Notes under the pieces: generated by a model
Databases searched by the model: none
What the model was told of the DNA's origin: nothing
Seen by the model: the letters and a program-made list of their open reading frames with translations, nothing else
Translations under genes and position numbers: made by a program
In this document: positions 62,528 through 64,000 of the stretch, one piece after another
How positions within the stretch are numbered: position 1 is the stretch's first letter
Layout: the number at the start of each line of letters is the position of its first letter
Source: Trichinella spiralis
Taxonomy: Eukaryota > Nematoda > Enoplea > Trichinellida > Trichinellidae
Length of the DNA stretch: 64,000 nt
NCBI GenBank assembly: GCA_000181795.3
Contig: CM012955.1
Span: 12,050,030-12,114,029 of the forward strand
Reading direction: 5' to 3'

Positions 62528-64000
62528 ATTTGACGCCTCTGTATATTTTACATTAAATGAAGGAATATGATTTCTTTTTAGAAAACTATAAATATGCACT
62601 TTCGGTTTCATTTCTGCTCCATAATTAATTTTCTGCTGGTAAAGTGTGGTTCGACCGCACAAAATTTTACAAGACAAGACATTCTATTTTGCAGCATTCT
62701 CAACATCAGTAAATACTACTGATCGTGAAATTTCAAGCACATTCAGATTTTTATGAAATTTGCGTATAACAAAGTAGGCAGAGTTTTGGAGAAATAGGTT
62801 TAAAATAGGGAAGTCGTGGAAAGGAATTGCTTTTGTGGCGTCTACTGGAAAATTGAATCTGCTAATCAGGTTGACCTTATTGTTGGGCTGACGCTGGAAT
62901 GTGAAGCTTGGCAGAAAATCATCAGCATCTCGTTGTGCGCAAACATGCACAAAAGGCAAAAATCACAAACGACATTAAAATATATGTGGAATTCAGGCAT
63001 GAATCACAAAGCAATAAATTAAAAGTATATGAAAATTCTGCAGGAAATTAATCTAACTGATGATAGCCGGCTTGGATGCACCACAGCTTGCTTTAATGTT
63101 CAGGGAAATAATTACAAGTCTCATTTAGCATAAATGTCGTGATTCCATTATAGGAATATTTAAAGCAATAAAACAGATAAAATGTGGAAAAGTAAAAAAT
63201 TCTTATAATACTAAGTTAAAGTATATTTCAAAAATAAAATCACGGAAAGATAATTAATAATTGAAAATACAGTAATATACATTATTTAAATTACCAAATT
63301 AATGATAAGAAGGTTACTAAGTAATAAGCAAATGTTGCATATCCATAGTTATTATTTTATTACAGTGCTGTTCGATGAACGGTGGCGGTGCGTAAGCAAG
63401 GTGCAAGTGCAAGATGCTATATTCAGGTAAAAAGTTAATACTTAAACTTATTTTCCTGATGTTTTGCTATGAATGCATGTATATTTAAGTATTTAAGCAA
63501 TTTTCTATTGGAGATGCGCAAAACGTAAAATACTTTTAAAGCAGAATTCTCAATTACATATAGTTAAACGTTGAAAGTGTTGAACAAATCCATATTTCAA
63601 TTTGTTATTTTGCCTAATCGTCTAGATTTATCTAGAGAAGACGATAAAATTTTCAATTTACACTTGCTTATGGCATTCAATTTCATTATCTACTGTACAG
63701 GACAAATATCACTAAGCGCATAGTGTTATCTAATATGCAGGACAGGTCGTTTTCATACAGAAATCATTTTCAATTTAATTTTATTATCTCTTTATATTGT
63801 TTTCTAAATTTTGCACCATGAAGACATTAGATAAATCAGAATTTTTATATAGTTAATTATGCTTCGCATGGAGCGCACCTAGTGTGCTCAATCATTGTTT
63901 ATTTTTTGTTTACTTTATGTTCTAATTCATATTAGAGTAGCATATCCAACTGAGAAAACGGTGTTTAACGCTACGTGCGCAGTGTCTGTCTTTATGCAAA
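62528..64000. other. gene-poor AT-rich right end
   Basis: No exon recognised on either strand; ATG-led frames at 62,684-62,959 (-) and 62,816-63,022 (+) look non-coding. Confidence 0.35.

Overview
The window reads as AT-rich invertebrate nuclear DNA. Genes are split into many short exons with GT-AG introns of about 40 to 1,000 bases, 3' ends carry AATAAA, and there are no operons or bacterial signals. The gene set (secreted transglutaminase, CWC22, PYROXD1, ALG-2, WDR12, dynein-2 WDR34, an achaete-scute-like bHLH factor, Ly6-type GPI protein, nematode-like 7TM receptor), the compactness and the base composition would fit an enoplean (clade I, Trichinella/Trichuris-like) nematode. That placement is inference.

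Layout. 1-660: 3' exon of a gene that starts left of the window, plus a doubtful exon. 1.2-7.3 kb (+): secreted transglutaminase with an intact Cys-His-Asp triad and a hAT-type MITE in one intron. 8.4-12.4 kb (+): splicing factor CWC22. 14.0-15.1 kb (-): 7TM receptor. 16-18.5 kb: broken Ty3/Gypsy fossil. 19.3-20.6 kb (-): an unrecognised acidic protein rebuilt from six short exons. 21.1-23.1 kb (+): penta-EF-hand protein (ALG-2/PDCD6). 24.1-26.4 kb (+): a secreted protein assembled from nine short exons, every one a multiple of three bases. 26.8-27.1 kb: composite of hAT-like repeat ends. 27.5-30.3 kb (+): PYROXD1 oxidoreductase. 31.4-32.9 kb (+): achaete-scute-like bHLH factor, tail to tail with WDR12 (33.1-34.9 kb, -). 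35.5-37.5 kb: a divergent pair of unknown genes. 38.0-39.65 kb (+): dynein-2 intermediate chain WDR34. 40.7-41.5 kb (+): unknown gene. 42.5-43.7 kb (-): Ly6/uPAR-like GPI protein.

From 43.7 kb on, gene density collapses. What stands out there is an intronless PI4K2-like gene whose key catalytic residues are substituted (51.6 kb, +), one SMC6-type P-loop exon with no partner visible (54.1 kb, +), a C2H2 zinc-finger gene (56.2-57.0 kb, -), a possible solo LTR (57.6-57.8 kb), an array of degenerate ~0.78 kb repeat units (57.9-62.3 kb) and a hAT transposase C-terminal fragment (62.3 kb).

Exon coordinates were derived by hand from reading frame, splice consensus and phase matching, so single boundaries may be off. 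Multi-exon CDS entries give the gene span, with exons listed in the evidence. No tRNA, rRNA or CRISPR array was seen.
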